A stretch of 64,000 bases of DNA. It comes from Prochlorococcus marinus XMU1404 (GTDB lineage: Bacteria > Cyanobacteriota > Cyanobacteriia > PCC-6307 > Cyanobiaceae). The translations under genes and the position numbers were made by a program. Below the pieces are notes generated by a model. That model searched no databases and had not been told where the DNA came from. It saw only the letters and a list, made by a program, of their open reading frames with translations. Of this stretch, positions 9,172-17,646 are shown piece by piece. The DNA lies in contig NZ_JAAORE010000001.1 of assembly GCF_017696175.1 (NCBI RefSeq), forward strand, positions 248,001-312,000. The letters are read 5' to 3'. The number at the start of each line of letters is the position of its first letter. The stretch's first letter is position 1.

Positions 9172-9789
9172 ATGAAATATGCTATCAATCATGAATTTGT
9201 CTCGATTAGCTCTCAAACTGCAACTCATAGAATTATTTTGATGCATGGTTGGGGAGCTGATTCAGATGACCTTTTAACATTTGGAAAAGAGATGTCTGAA
9301 AAAATAAATCTTGATTTTGAGGTAATTTCTTTGAGAGCTCCTGGATTACATCCAAGTGGTCAGGGAAGGCAGTGGTATGGATTATACCCACATGATTGGA
9401 ATGGAGCTGAGATTGAAGTTAATAAACTTTTAGCTACATTAAAAAATTTTGATACTGATCAAATTCCACTAAAAAAAACAATTTTGTTGGGTTTCTCTCA
9501 GGGGGCGGCAATGGCAATTGATGCAGGATTTAAATTAAATTTTGGACTAATTGTTGCTTGTAGTGGTTATCCTCACCCTAACTGGTCCCCGGGTGAAAAA
9601 TGCTCCCCAATGATTATTAGTCATGGTTTATTTGATGACGTCGTGCCTATAGACGCTTCTAGGAATATTTATGAAAAGGTAAAGAATAAGTCTTCTAAAT
9701 TATGTGAATTATTAGAATTCGATGGATTTCATCAAATTGATTCAAATTTAATTAATTTTATAAGTCTAAATATAAGTAATATTTTTTAA
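9172..9789 (+). CDS. Alpha/beta hydrolase, carboxylesterase/phospholipase type
   Basis: A 205-residue alpha/beta hydrolase of the YpfH/acyl-protein thioesterase-like group. The nucleophile elbow G-F-S-Q-G (LLGFSQGAAMAIDAG) is near residue 110. The oxyanion region is ILMHGWGADSDDLL near residue 25. The acid and histidine are in GLFDDVVPI and DGFHQID. All three catalytic residues are therefore present. The physiological substrate is unknown. It shares a narrow divergent promoter region with purH, and its end overlaps by four bases the convergent DUF3155 gene. Confidence 0.88.
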   Translation: MKYAINHEFVSISSQTATHRIILMHGWGADSDDLLTFGKEMSEKINLDFEVISLRAPGLHPSGQGRQWYGLYPHDWNGAEIEVNKLLATLKNFDTDQIPLKKTILLGFSQGAAMAIDAGFKLNFGLIVACSGYPHPNWSPGEKCSPMIISHGLFDDVVPIDASRNIYEKVKNKSSKLCELLEFDGFHQIDSNLINFISLNISNIF

Positions 9790-10154
9790 ACAAAAGCATA
9801 TTCGTATTCTTCAATCTCTTCCCAATCATCTGCAGTAAGTTCTAGACCCTCAAATATTTTTTCTTCACCAATTCCTTCAACTACAACTTTTAGTGATGGA
9901 AATAGAAAATGATTTTCTTCAGCATACTGGGCGCTAAATAACCCTTTTTCACCCCAAAAAAACCTATCGGTGGTATGTTCATTTCTTCTGACATTGAAAA
10001 CTGAAGGCGCAGATAGAGCATTTTCTGCTATGAATCTTCTTGCTGCTGTAACTGGTTTATGTTTGCCAGTTTCGATATGATAGATAGGAACATGTGCCAT
10101 TACTCTTTGGCCAGCCAATCTTCTTCTGCTGATTCTTTTCCTTTTTTTTGACAT
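9786..10154 (-). CDS. DUF3155 family protein
   Basis: A 122-residue soluble protein with a strongly basic N-terminus (MSKKRKRISRRRLAGQRVMAH) and a very acidic C-terminus (ELTADDWEEIEEYEYAFV). This matches the cyanobacteria-specific DUF3155 family as I remember it; no function is established. The basic head could bind nucleic acid, which is inference only. Start at ATG 10154. It is followed upstream by the longest gap of the window. Confidence 0.8.
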   Translation of the reverse strand: MSKKRKRISRRRLAGQRVMAHVPIYHIETGKHKPVTAARRFIAENALSAPSVFNVRRNEHTTDRFFWGEKGLFSAQYAEENHFLFPSLKVVVEGIGEEKIFEGLELTADDWEEIEEYEYAFV

Positions 10155-10407
10155 TGATTGGTACTCCAGAAATTATTTATCAGATTAGTCTTATTTATTT
10201 TTACTAATCTTATATATGTGATTTTAAATTCACTTCAAATTACATAGAGGACCCATCAACCCCTTATGTAGCTTAAAATATGATTAAATATTCATATTTA
10301 AGGCTGGCTAAAGTCAGACCTCTTTATATATCTTAATACTTTTTTCATATTTTACAAGCCCTTTTTCAAGTTTTTTTTTAAAAAAATTTCTCAAAATTTC
10401 ATTAATT
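10155..10407. other. 253-bp intergenic region with two possible hairpins
   Basis: Longest gap in the window, between divergently transcribed DUF3155 and the histidine kinase gene. Two weak foldable segments are visible. Around 10241-10271, CATAGAGG faces CCCCTTATG with one mismatch. Around 10301-10321, AGGCTGGC faces GTCAGACCT across a TAAA loop with one bulged base. No open frame with a convincing start, no tRNA and no known riboswitch motif was recognised. It may simply hold the two promoters, or a small structured RNA. Confidence 0.35.
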
Positions 10408-11544
10408 ATGAATCTTTCAAAAAAATTTGAAGAATTAATTATAAAGCAGCTAGAGAGTTTTGGTTGCTCAATGGGTGTGACTAATTTAGTTATGTATCTT
10501 GCTTCAGCTAAGCAAGGAAGTAAAGCATCTTTTGAAATGATTGGTCAATGGCCACAAATTGATAGGCTACTTGCGTCAATAGAAGATGATCCTTCACTAA
10601 AAGTTTCATCTCCTAATAGAAGATGGTACCCTCTACAAGAAAACGATATTCTACTTGGTGTCCTAAGGGTAGAAACTAATTTAAAAGGAGGGAATTGGCC
10701 AGTATCTCTTGATTCTAGATTAAAAGCGCTTTCAATATCTTTAGCTAAATGCGTTTCTATCGAATTAGAACGTCAAAATAAAAATGAAGAAATCAATTAT
10801 TTAAAAAATCAGGTCAATGTCATAATCCATCAATTAAGAAATCCATTGGCTGCTATTAGAACATATGCAAAATTACTAATAAAAAGACTTGGTTCAGATG
10901 ATGACTCTATTGAAATAGTCGAACGCATGATAACAGAGCAAAAACAAATTAATCAATATATGGATTCTTTCGCAGAATTAAATTCAGCTATTCAACTGCC
11001 TCTAGAAATTGGAGAGGAAAGATTATTATTACCACCAAATTTAGATAATAAAAAGGTAATAACTGTTCAAAGTTTATTGAGGCCAATATTAGAGAGGGGT
11101 AAAGCTAATGCGGACTTAGAGAATAGAGATTGGACTGAACCTTCTATTTGGCCAGATTGGACTATTTCACCATTAAAGGCAAAATATGCTGTAATCGCGG
11201 AAATTGTGGCAAATTTATTAGAAAATGCCTTTAAATATGCCCAAAAAGATGCTGAGATTGGACTCGCAATTACAAGTAATGGACTTTGTATATTTGATGA
11301 TGGTAAAAAAATTACTAAAAACGAGAACGAAAAAATTTTTGAAAAAGGTTTTAGAGGATCTGCCGCTAAGAAGAAGGACGGCACTGGTGTGGGACTTTTT
11401 TTGGCGAGAAAATTAGCTAAACAAATTGGGGGAGATTTGAGATTGCTGGAAAATAATACTATTGATAATACTGAAAAATTAAAAAATCTTAAGAAGAGAA
11501 ATATTTTCTATTTAGAACTACCTATAAAAGAATTGCATGCATAA
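10408..11544 (+). CDS. Two-component sensor histidine kinase, GAF-like sensor, soluble
   Basis: A 378-residue kinase without membrane segments, so a cytoplasmic sensor. Residues 1-125 look like a GAF-type sensory domain. The dimerisation/phosphoacceptor H-box is IIHQLRNPLAAIRTY, with its histidine near residue 141. The ATPase domain shows the N-box NLLENAFKYA, the G1 box FDDGKKI and the G2 box GTGVGLFLARKLA. No response regulator is adjacent, so it is an orphan kinase whose signal and partner cannot be told from the window. It is convergent with cobS and overlaps its end by 23 bases. Confidence 0.9.
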   Translation: MNLSKKFEELIIKQLESFGCSMGVTNLVMYLASAKQGSKASFEMIGQWPQIDRLLASIEDDPSLKVSSPNRRWYPLQENDILLGVLRVETNLKGGNWPVSLDSRLKALSISLAKCVSIELERQNKNEEINYLKNQVNVIIHQLRNPLAAIRTYAKLLIKRLGSDDDSIEIVERMITEQKQINQYMDSFAELNSAIQLPLEIGEERLLLPPNLDNKKVITVQSLLRPILERGKANADLENRDWTEPSIWPDWTISPLKAKYAVIAEIVANLLENAFKYAQKDAEIGLAITSNGLCIFDDGKKITKNENEKIFEKGFRGSAAKKKDGTGVGLFLARKLAKQIGGDLRLLENNTIDNTEKLKNLKKRNIFYLELPIKELHA

Positions 11545-12172
11545 ACAACATTGCAGTTTCAACTAGTACAACACTAGCACCACAGGCATCCCCATTGAAG
11601 CCTCCAATTTTATTACCCAGTATGTTTGGGATAGAATAGCTTAGAAAAAGACCAATCAAAATAAGAATTAAACATTTAATTAATATTGCTTGGGATGTAA
11701 TTGAAAATAATTGGAATGCAATGAAAATTAAAAGAAAAATAAAGGAGATCAAAGATTCTTTTTTAAATCCATTCCAAAACTTTTTATGGCTAATAGATTT
11801 TTTCTTATGACTAATATATTTAAATTTTTCTATAAAAAATAAATTTGAAAATCTTCCCCAAAATAAGCATATAGGTAAAACAAAAATTATTAGGTTTTGA
11901 ATTTTCAGTATACAAGCAATCTGCATTAAAGTGATAAAAACTAAAGCTTGAACGCCAAAGGAACCAACTTTACTGTCTTTCATGGCTTTTAAACGTTTCT
12001 TTTTGCCCGCAAAAATACCATCGAAAGTATCCATTAAGCCATCAATGTGTAGACCACCAGTAATTAAATATCCTGAAGCTAAACAAATTAATGCTGATGA
12101 ATAAATAGACCAAGAGTTTTCTCTAAAAAATATAAAAATATAACTCTGTATTGTTCCAATAAAAAATCCCAA
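11522..12172 (-). CDS. cobS: Adenosylcobinamide-GDP ribazoletransferase (cobalamin synthase), start unclear
   Basis: Membrane enzyme that joins adenosylcobinamide-GDP to alpha-ribazole in the last part of B12 synthesis. The signature GGLHIDGLMDTFDGIFAGK and the following MKDSKVGSFGV are present, with multiple membrane helices. The first conventional start is the TTG at 12172, but homologous coding sequence continues upstream in the same frame to about 12286. The extension contains AGSWIFYTTFPKIPF, which aligns with the SFITRLPVP region of E. coli CobS. No ATG, GTG or TTG occurs between the TTG and the TGA stop at 12302-12304, so the real start is probably a rare codon (ATC at 12284-12286 or ATA at 12269-12271), or there has been a mutation. 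Confidence 0.88.
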   Translation of the reverse strand: MGFFIGTIQSYIFIFFRENSWSIYSSALICLASGYLITGGLHIDGLMDTFDGIFAGKKKRLKAMKDSKVGSFGVQALVFITLMQIACILKIQNLIIFVLPICLFWGRFSNLFFIEKFKYISHKKKSISHKKFWNGFKKESLISFIFLLIFIAFQLFSITSQAILIKCLILILIGLFLSYSIPNILGNKIGGFNGDACGASVVLVETAMLFMHAILL

Positions 12173-12360
12173 AAGCGGAGCAAATTGTGCAATATTTTTA
12201 AATTCGGGATTAATAAAAGGTATCTTTGGAAATGTCGTATAGAAAATCCAAGACCCTGCTAAATTTTTTATTAAATATTTTTTGATGAGATAAAAATAGA
12301 TTCAGTATTAAATAATAGGGTACATTAATAAAAAAGGATAAAAAAATTTTATAATTAATC

Positions 12361-13479
12361 GTGTTTGAATTTAAGATTACATCTAATTGCATTAATACTG
12401 AGGCAAGAACTGGTATATTTCATACTCCAAATGGTCAAGTAAATACTCCAAGATTTATGCCTGTGGGTACTTTGGCCACGGTTAAAGGAATTTCATCTAA
12501 TCAGTTAACCTCCACAGGATCAGAAATGATTCTTACAAATACCTTCCATCTTCATCTACAACCTGGAGAAAAACTAGTTAAAGAATCTGGAGGGATACAT
12601 AAGTTTATGAATTGGCATAAACCTATCCTTACTGATTCAGGAGGATATCAAGTTTTTAGTTTGGCTAAATTAAATAATATTTCTGATAAAGGTGTGGAAT
12701 TTAAAAATCCAAGAGATGGTCGTTATGTATTTTTAACACCTGAAAAAGTAATGCAGATTCAAATGGATCTTGGCTCTGATGTCGCGATGGCTTTTGATCA
12801 TTGTCCTCCGCATACAGCTAACGAAAATGATATTGAGGACTCTTTACAAAGAACTCATTCATGGTTGCAAAAATGTGTTGAGACTCATCAGAAATCAGAT
12901 CAAGCATTATTCGGAATAGTTCAAGGTGGTAAGTATCAGAAATTAAGAGAATATAGTGCAAAATTCACAAGTTCTTTTGATCTCCCTGGAATAGCGGTAG
13001 GAGGAGTCAGTGTTGGTGAAGCAGTCGAAGAAATACATGGTGTAATTAATTACATCCCGAAATTCTTACCAATAAATAAACCAAGATATTTAATGGGAAT
13101 TGGCTCTTTAAGAGAAATTTCTTTAGCTGTTGCTAAAGGATTTGATATGTTTGACTGCGTTTTACCTACAAGACTTGGAAGACATGGGACTGCATTCTTT
13201 AATGATGAAAGATTGAATTTACGTAATGCTCGATTTAGAAATGACTTTTCTCCGATTGACAAAACTTGTACATGCGAAACATGTAAGTCCTATTCTCGTG
13301 CATATTTGCATCATCTAATTAGAAATGATGAAATATTAGGTCTCACCTTGATTAGTTTGCATAATATTGCTCATTTAATAAGATTTACAAATGCAATTTC
13401 TAATGCAATAAAAGATAATTGTTTTACAATTGATTTCGCTCCTTGGAAAACATCCTCTATTGCTCACCATACGTGGTAA
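12361..13479 (+). CDS. tgt: tRNA-guanine transglycosylase
   Basis: Exchanges guanine-34 for a queuine-type base (preQ1 in bacteria) in tRNAs with GUN anticodons. The 372 residues cover the full TIM-barrel enzyme. The catalytic aspartates are in [12 protein letters not shown] (near residue 92) and [14 protein letters not shown] (near 264). The zinc site CTCETCKSY plus a later histidine is near residues 302-335. GTG at 12361 is used as start; it gives the usual N-terminus (FEFKITSNC). psbK follows 34 bases downstream on the same strand. The region upstream is shared with divergent cobS. Confidence 0.97.
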   Translation: MFEFKITSNCINTEARTGIFHTPNGQVNTPRFMPVGTLATVKGISSNQLTSTGSEMILTNTFHLHLQPGEKLVKESGGIHKFMNWHKPILTDSGGYQVFSLAKLNNISDKGVEFKNPRDGRYVFLTPEKVMQIQMDLGSDVAMAFDHCPPHTANENDIEDSLQRTHSWLQKCVETHQKSDQALFGIVQGGKYQKLREYSAKFTSSFDLPGIAVGGVSVGEAVEEIHGVINYIPKFLPINKPRYLMGIGSLREISLAVAKGFDMFDCVLPTRLGRHGTAFFNDERLNLRNARFRNDFSPIDKTCTCETCKSYSRAYLHHLIRNDEILGLTLISLHNIAHLIRFTNAISNAIKDNCFTIDFAPWKTSSIAHHTW

Positions 13480-13512
13480 CGTCTTATCATAATTAATTAA
13501 ATTATTAAAAAG

Positions 13513-13653
13513 GTGCTCATTCTATTTAATACATTCGCTGAATTGCCTGAAGCATACAAGGCTTTTGCTCCAACTGTTGATGTTCTTCCACTTATACCGT
13601 TATTTTTCTTTTTATTGGTTTTTGTCTGGCAAGCTGCAGTTGGATTTAAATAA
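13513..13653 (+). CDS. psbK: Photosystem II reaction centre protein K
   Basis: A 46-residue protein read directly from the DNA, starting at GTG 13513. It has the short cleavable leader typical of PsbK, followed by the mature sequence that begins at [11 protein letters not shown]. One membrane helix ([16 protein letters not shown]) is followed by the end VGFK. PsbK is a single-span subunit at the periphery of photosystem II near CP43. It follows tgt on the same strand and may be read with it. The C-terminal WQAAVGFK is diagnostic, so I am confident despite the small size. Confidence 0.95.
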
Positions 13654-13680
13654 AATTCTTTTTTTTTAAAATAATTTGTA

Positions 13681-14685
13681 TTAGAAGGGGTTTTCAAGTA
13701 AAATCGCATCTCCAGAATTTTCTACAGCACTCTCTATAAAATCAGCTATTTTTAAAGCTCTTGAGGCTTGCTCACCATCTACCTCAGGTATTTCTTTGCC
13801 CTGAACGCATTTAAGAAAATGCTCCAATTCTGCATAAAGAGGTTCAATAGAAGTTGTGCTAACTTCTTCGACATATCCATCATTCCTATAAACTAACTCA
13901 CCATGCTCTGCTGTGTAGGATTCATGAGACTTTCGATGGATTTGAAGAGAGTGATTTAAGAAATCAGTTTCTACTAGACTATTTTGGCAGTGAGCACTTA
14001 AGCTTCTAATCTTTTTGTGACTCATTTTGCTGGCAGTTAAGCTAGCTATAACATTATTTTTAAAAACTAAAGTAGCATTCACGTAATCTATTAATCCTTC
14101 GCTATTTCTGCCCCCAACAGCTGCTAATTTTTGTATTTTCGAGTTTACAAGCTCTAAAACAAGATCAATGTCATGGATCATTAAGTCCATCACTACAGAA
14201 ACATCATTTGCTCTATCTGCATGAGGACTATGCCTCCTTGCTTCTAAAACAACAATTTCTTCATTATTTATTATTTTATTTAATTCTCTAAAAGCAGGAT
14301 TAAATCTTTCAATATGACCAACTTGTAATAGACAATTACTTGCATTCGCTGCCTCTATTAAAGATTTTGCTTCTAACTCATTTGCTGCAATTGGTTTTTC
14401 AATTAGAACATTGATACCTTTTTTAAGACAATCTAGTCCTACTTTTTGATGAAGTAGTGTAGGGACAGCTATACAAATAGCATCAACTTTCGGAATTAAG
14501 TCCTTAAAGTCTTTGAACCATTCGCATTGAAATTGCTCAATAGCTAACTTACCTCTCTCTTCGTTTGGGTCTGCAACTCCAATGAGATTAGCATCTTTGA
14601 GTAAACTGAGAACTCGAGCATGATGCCATCCCATATTTCCAATACCTATGACTCCAACCTTTACGGGTGATGAGGTTGGTTGCAT
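13681..14685 (-). CDS. Gfo/Idh/MocA family NAD(P)-dependent oxidoreductase
   Basis: A 334-residue dehydrogenase. The N-terminal Rossmann motif is GVIGIGNMGWHHARV (residues 11-25). The substrate domain carries the family EKPIAANELEA motif near residue 95 and the HDIDLVLEL motif near residue 170. The combination is typical of the UDP-N-acetylglucosamine 3-dehydrogenase-like or inositol dehydrogenase-like branches, but I cannot assign a substrate. Convergent with psbK (27 bases apart). No sugar operon surrounds it. Confidence 0.88.
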   Translation of the reverse strand: MQPTSSPVKVGVIGIGNMGWHHARVLSLLKDANLIGVADPNEERGKLAIEQFQCEWFKDFKDLIPKVDAICIAVPTLLHQKVGLDCLKKGINVLIEKPIAANELEAKSLIEAANASNCLLQVGHIERFNPAFRELNKIINNEEIVVLEARRHSPHADRANDVSVVMDLMIHDIDLVLELVNSKIQKLAAVGGRNSEGLIDYVNATLVFKNNVIASLTASKMSHKKIRSLSAHCQNSLVETDFLNHSLQIHRKSHESYTAEHGELVYRNDGYVEEVSTTSIEPLYAELEHFLKCVQGKEIPEVDGEQASRALKIADFIESAVENSGDAILLENPF

Positions 14686-14737
14686 AACTTTAAATCCTTA
14701 TTGTTTAAGTATCATTATCCTCTATAAGAAGCCAAAT

Positions 14738-16006
14738 TTAGCTTTTAGGAAGAATTATTTTAACACGATCAATTTTAGGGCCTGACATAGAAATAACTTC
14801 AAATTTAATATTATCAAAATCTAAAACGTCGCCAATTTTTGGAACCATTTGAAATTTTTCTAGCAGAAATCCAGCAAGGGTATAGTAGTCTGCACCTTCT
14901 GGAATTGAACAATTTAACTTTTTATTAATATCTATAATTTCTGATTTTCCAGCTATTGACCATTTTCTAGAGAAATTATCTAACATTTTCATATCTGCAT
15001 AGATTCTACTATTGAGCATTTCCTCTCCAACTATTTCTCCATTTAGATCAGCTGCAGTTATGAGACCTTCTGTTCCACCATGTTCATCAACTACTAGTAA
15101 GAAAGGATTGTATTCCCTGACAATTGGTAATATTTCTGCTAAGGAACTTGTTTCTATTATTTTTGTCACTGGCAAAAGAAAAGGCTCCAATAATGTATGG
15201 GCATCCATTTCTCCCTTAGATATTGGCTTAGCTAAATAACGCAAATCTAATACACCTAATACATCATCTAGAGACTCGTCAATTACAAAGAAGCGTGCAT
15301 GTCTAGTTTCGTCTACTTTTTTCATGAGTTCTGAAAAAGTTATGTTCTTGGGTAAAGTTACCATTTCAGATCTTGGAATCATTACTTCTTTTACTTGTGT
15401 ATCTTTTAAAGCAAAAACTCCTTCAAGAATATTCTTCTCATCTGGCTTTAAACCTGTAACATTATCTGTTTCTATAAGAGTCTCTAATTCGCTTGCTGAT
15501 AAACCTGAATTTAAAGAATCCCATTTGTTATTTAAATTGAATAAACCCAAACAGGCGCTGGCAAAGAATTCGATTATCGTAATTATAGGTTGCATACCTT
15601 TTCTTACGGCATTGAATATTGTGGTTAACCTTAATGCAGCAGATTCTGGATTATTAATTACTAGGGCCTTAGGAATTAGTCCAGAGATAAGAGTAACTAC
15701 TAAAACAACAAATAAAAATAGCAGAAGATCATAAAATCTATTTGGCAATATATTTATTTTCCAGTAATCATTCGCAATGCTATTGCTGAGCCATCCGATA
15801 GCAATTAATGAAATTGTTACTCCAAATTGTGAAGCAATTAAGGAAGATCTAAATCTTTTTTGAATTTTAAGAATTGCAAATGCTCCTTTCTTTTTTTCTT
15901 CTATTAGCCTTAAAACTTTGCTTGGCCTTATTAACAAAAAAGAGAGTTCACTTGCTGCGAAAAAAGCTGGGAAAAATAAAATAAATAAAAGTAGTGTTAT
16001 TTTCAT
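14738..16006 (-). CDS. CNNM/CorC-like membrane protein with CBS pair
   Basis: A 422-residue protein of the HlyC/CorC (DUF21-CBS-CorC) family. Residues 1-190 form the DUF21 membrane domain with about four hydrophobic segments. Residues 200-320 form the two CBS domains (IPRSEMVTLP to LVVDEHGGTEGLITAADLNGE). The last 85 residues form the CorC_HlyC domain (GADYYTLAGFLLEKF, ISMSGPKIDRVKI). Relatives act in magnesium or cobalt homeostasis; the ion here is not known. The gene ends 52 bases from the oxidoreductase gene on the same strand, which suggests co-transcription. Older annotations call it hemolysin-like, which is misleading. Confidence 0.88.
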   Translation of the reverse strand: MKITLLLFILFFPAFFAASELSFLLIRPSKVLRLIEEKKKGAFAILKIQKRFRSSLIASQFGVTISLIAIGWLSNSIANDYWKINILPNRFYDLLLFLFVVLVVTLISGLIPKALVINNPESAALRLTTIFNAVRKGMQPIITIIEFFASACLGLFNLNNKWDSLNSGLSASELETLIETDNVTGLKPDEKNILEGVFALKDTQVKEVMIPRSEMVTLPKNITFSELMKKVDETRHARFFVIDESLDDVLGVLDLRYLAKPISKGEMDAHTLLEPFLLPVTKIIETSSLAEILPIVREYNPFLLVVDEHGGTEGLITAADLNGEIVGEEMLNSRIYADMKMLDNFSRKWSIAGKSEIIDINKKLNCSIPEGADYYTLAGFLLEKFQMVPKIGDVLDFDNIKFEVISMSGPKIDRVKIILPKS

Positions 16007-16024
16007 TCAATGACAAATGAATAA

Positions 16025-16097
16025 TGGGGGTGGCGAGGATCGAACTCGCCTTAGCCAAATTATGAGTTTGGTGCATTCACCAGATTGCTACACCCCC
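16025..16097 (-). tRNA. tRNA-Met (anticodon CAT), probably elongator
   Basis: On the minus strand the sequence forms a complete cloverleaf with acceptor GGGGGTG/CACCCCC, anticodon stem CCAAA/TTTGG around CTCATAA, and T arm GGCGAGTTCGATCCTCGCC. The anticodon is CAT. The anticodon stem lacks the three consecutive G-C pairs of initiator tRNA, so elongator Met is favoured. A tRNA-Ile with lysidine-modified CAT cannot be fully excluded. Confidence 0.88.
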
Positions 16098-16238
16098 CAA
16101 GGAGTTTCTGTAAGTTTAATTACATTGAATTTAAATATACAATATAAAAATAATATTTCAAAAACCACCTCATTTGGAAGTTTTTGTGAGATTTCTTTTT
16201 TTTCTTCTAATCTTTAAATATAAATTTAACTTTTACTA

Positions 16239-16799
16239 ATGGGCAAATTTTCGGATAAGTATGATTTAAATAAAGCAAAATTGTTAAAACAGTTAATTGA
16301 AAAATCTTATAAGAAAGGAAACTTCACTTTATCTTCAGGAAAAAAAAGCAGTCATTACTTGAACTGTAAACCAGTGTCATTAAATGGCGAAGGCTTAAAC
16401 TTAATAAGTGATTTATTTCTAGAGTTAAAGGACTCAAGGTCAAAAGCTGTAGCAGGATTGACATTAGGTGCAGACCCTATAGTAAGTGGATTAATTGTCA
16501 AAGCAGCTTTGCATGGCCTAGACCTTGATGGTTTAATAATTCGAAAAGAAATAAAGAAATACGGTACCAAAGCTGGAATAGAGGGCCCTACATTAGAAGA
16601 AGGAACTTTGGTAACTGTTTTAGAGGATGTCGTTACAACTGCTGGTTCAGTGATAAAAGCTATAAAAAAGTTACGTGAAAATAATTATGTTGTTGAGGAA
16701 GTTTTATCTATAGTTGATAGGCAAGAAGGGGGATTAGAAGCCCTTGAAGATGAAAATATTAAATTAAAGAGTCTTTTTACAATAAAAGACTTTTTATAA
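16239..16799 (+). CDS. pyrE: Orotate phosphoribosyltransferase
   Basis: Makes orotidine 5'-phosphate from orotate and PRPP in pyrimidine synthesis. At 186 residues it is of normal length. The PRPP-binding loop is [19 protein letters not shown] near residue 125, and the flexible-loop RKEIKKYGT region is near residue 105. The N-terminal [18 protein letters not shown] block is typical of the family. Start at ATG 16239. The ygfZ-like gene follows 10 bases later on the same strand, so the two are probably one operon. Confidence 0.96.
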   Translation: MGKFSDKYDLNKAKLLKQLIEKSYKKGNFTLSSGKKSSHYLNCKPVSLNGEGLNLISDLFLELKDSRSKAVAGLTLGADPIVSGLIVKAALHGLDLDGLIIRKEIKKYGTKAGIEGPTLEEGTLVTVLEDVVTTAGSVIKAIKKLRENNYVVEEVLSIVDRQEGGLEALEDENIKLKSLFTIKDFL

Positions 16800-16809
16800 T
16801 CATTTAAAA

Positions 16810-17646
16810 ATGCAAGATATAAAAAAAAAGTTTTGGCTTGAAAAATTTGATTGTTTTTCTATTACTGGAAAAGATGCCAGAAAATTTTTGAATGGGATAA
16901 CAACTAGTAATATTCTTAATTCACAAAATGAAGTTATCAAAACTTGTTGGTTAACTCCAAATGGAGTTTTAAGGTCATTAATTGAAATTATTTTTTTAGA
17001 AAGAAATTTAGAAGTAATTATCTTGGCGGGTAACACTAATGAAATAATTGATTACTTTAATCAAATTATTTTTCCAGCGGACGATGTACTTCTAAGTAAA
17101 CCCTTCTTGATAAATAGAATTCAGGAAATTGATGAATTTAGTTCATGGAGAACTTACCAGCCTATTTTCTTCAAAACAGAAGATAAAGAATTTGAAATAT
17201 ATAAAAATAAACTAAATTTACTAAATCCCAATGATTTAAAAATTTGGAAGATTAATCAGGCAATACCCTCATTAGAAATCGAAATAAACGGAAAAAATAA
17301 TCCTCTTGAGCTTGGTTTAAAAGATCTTATAGATTTTGATAAAGGTTGTTATTTAGGACAAGAAACAATGTCAAAAATAAAAAATGTTTCTTCTTTAAAA
17401 CAGGAAATAAGAATTTGGAATTCAATTGAATCTAATTTGAATTTAGACGTAGAAGATAAAAATTTATATATAAATTCTGCAAAGGATATTTCTGTAGGGA
17501 AAATCACTAGTTTTTTTAAATCAGATTCTCAAATAAAAGGTTTAGCAATGATAAAAAGAAAATATTTAGAGGAAGGAAGTTATTTTTTTTCAGAAATTTT
17601 TGGAAAAATTATTATTAATAAATCTGTAGGATCAATTTTTCTTTAA
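16810..17646 (+). CDS. ygfZ: YgfZ/GcvT-like folate-binding protein
   Basis: A 278-residue member of the COG0354 family related to the glycine-cleavage T protein. The diagnostic K-G-C-Y-x-G-Q-E motif (DKGCYLGQE) is near residue 180. E. coli YgfZ and its relatives help maintain or repair iron-sulfur enzymes in a folate-dependent manner, for example MiaB. That role is known of the family and inferred here. It follows pyrE by 10 bases. The 3' end overlaps by 15 bases the convergent nuclease gene. Confidence 0.9.
   Translation: MQDIKKKFWLEKFDCFSITGKDARKFLNGITTSNILNSQNEVIKTCWLTPNGVLRSLIEIIFLERNLEVIILAGNTNEIIDYFNQIIFPADDVLLSKPFLINRIQEIDEFSSWRTYQPIFFKTEDKEFEIYKNKLNLLNPNDLKIWKINQAIPSLEIEINGKNNPLELGLKDLIDFDKGCYLGQETMSKIKNVSSLKQEIRIWNSIESNLNLDVEDKNLYINSAKDISVGKITSFFKSDSQIKGLAMIKRKYLEEGSYFFSEIFGKIIINKSVGSIFL

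Noticed and set aside
12210-12392. A 60-residue frame on the minus strand between cobS and tgt
   Set aside because: It overlaps, in another frame, the conserved coding extension of cobS and the tgt start. Its composition (asparagine- and phenylalanine-rich) looks like chance in AT-rich DNA.
15324-15734. A 136-residue frame antisense to the CNNM/CorC-like gene
   Set aside because: It mirrors the CBS and membrane domains on the opposite strand, has no ribosome binding site and shows no protein-family pattern.
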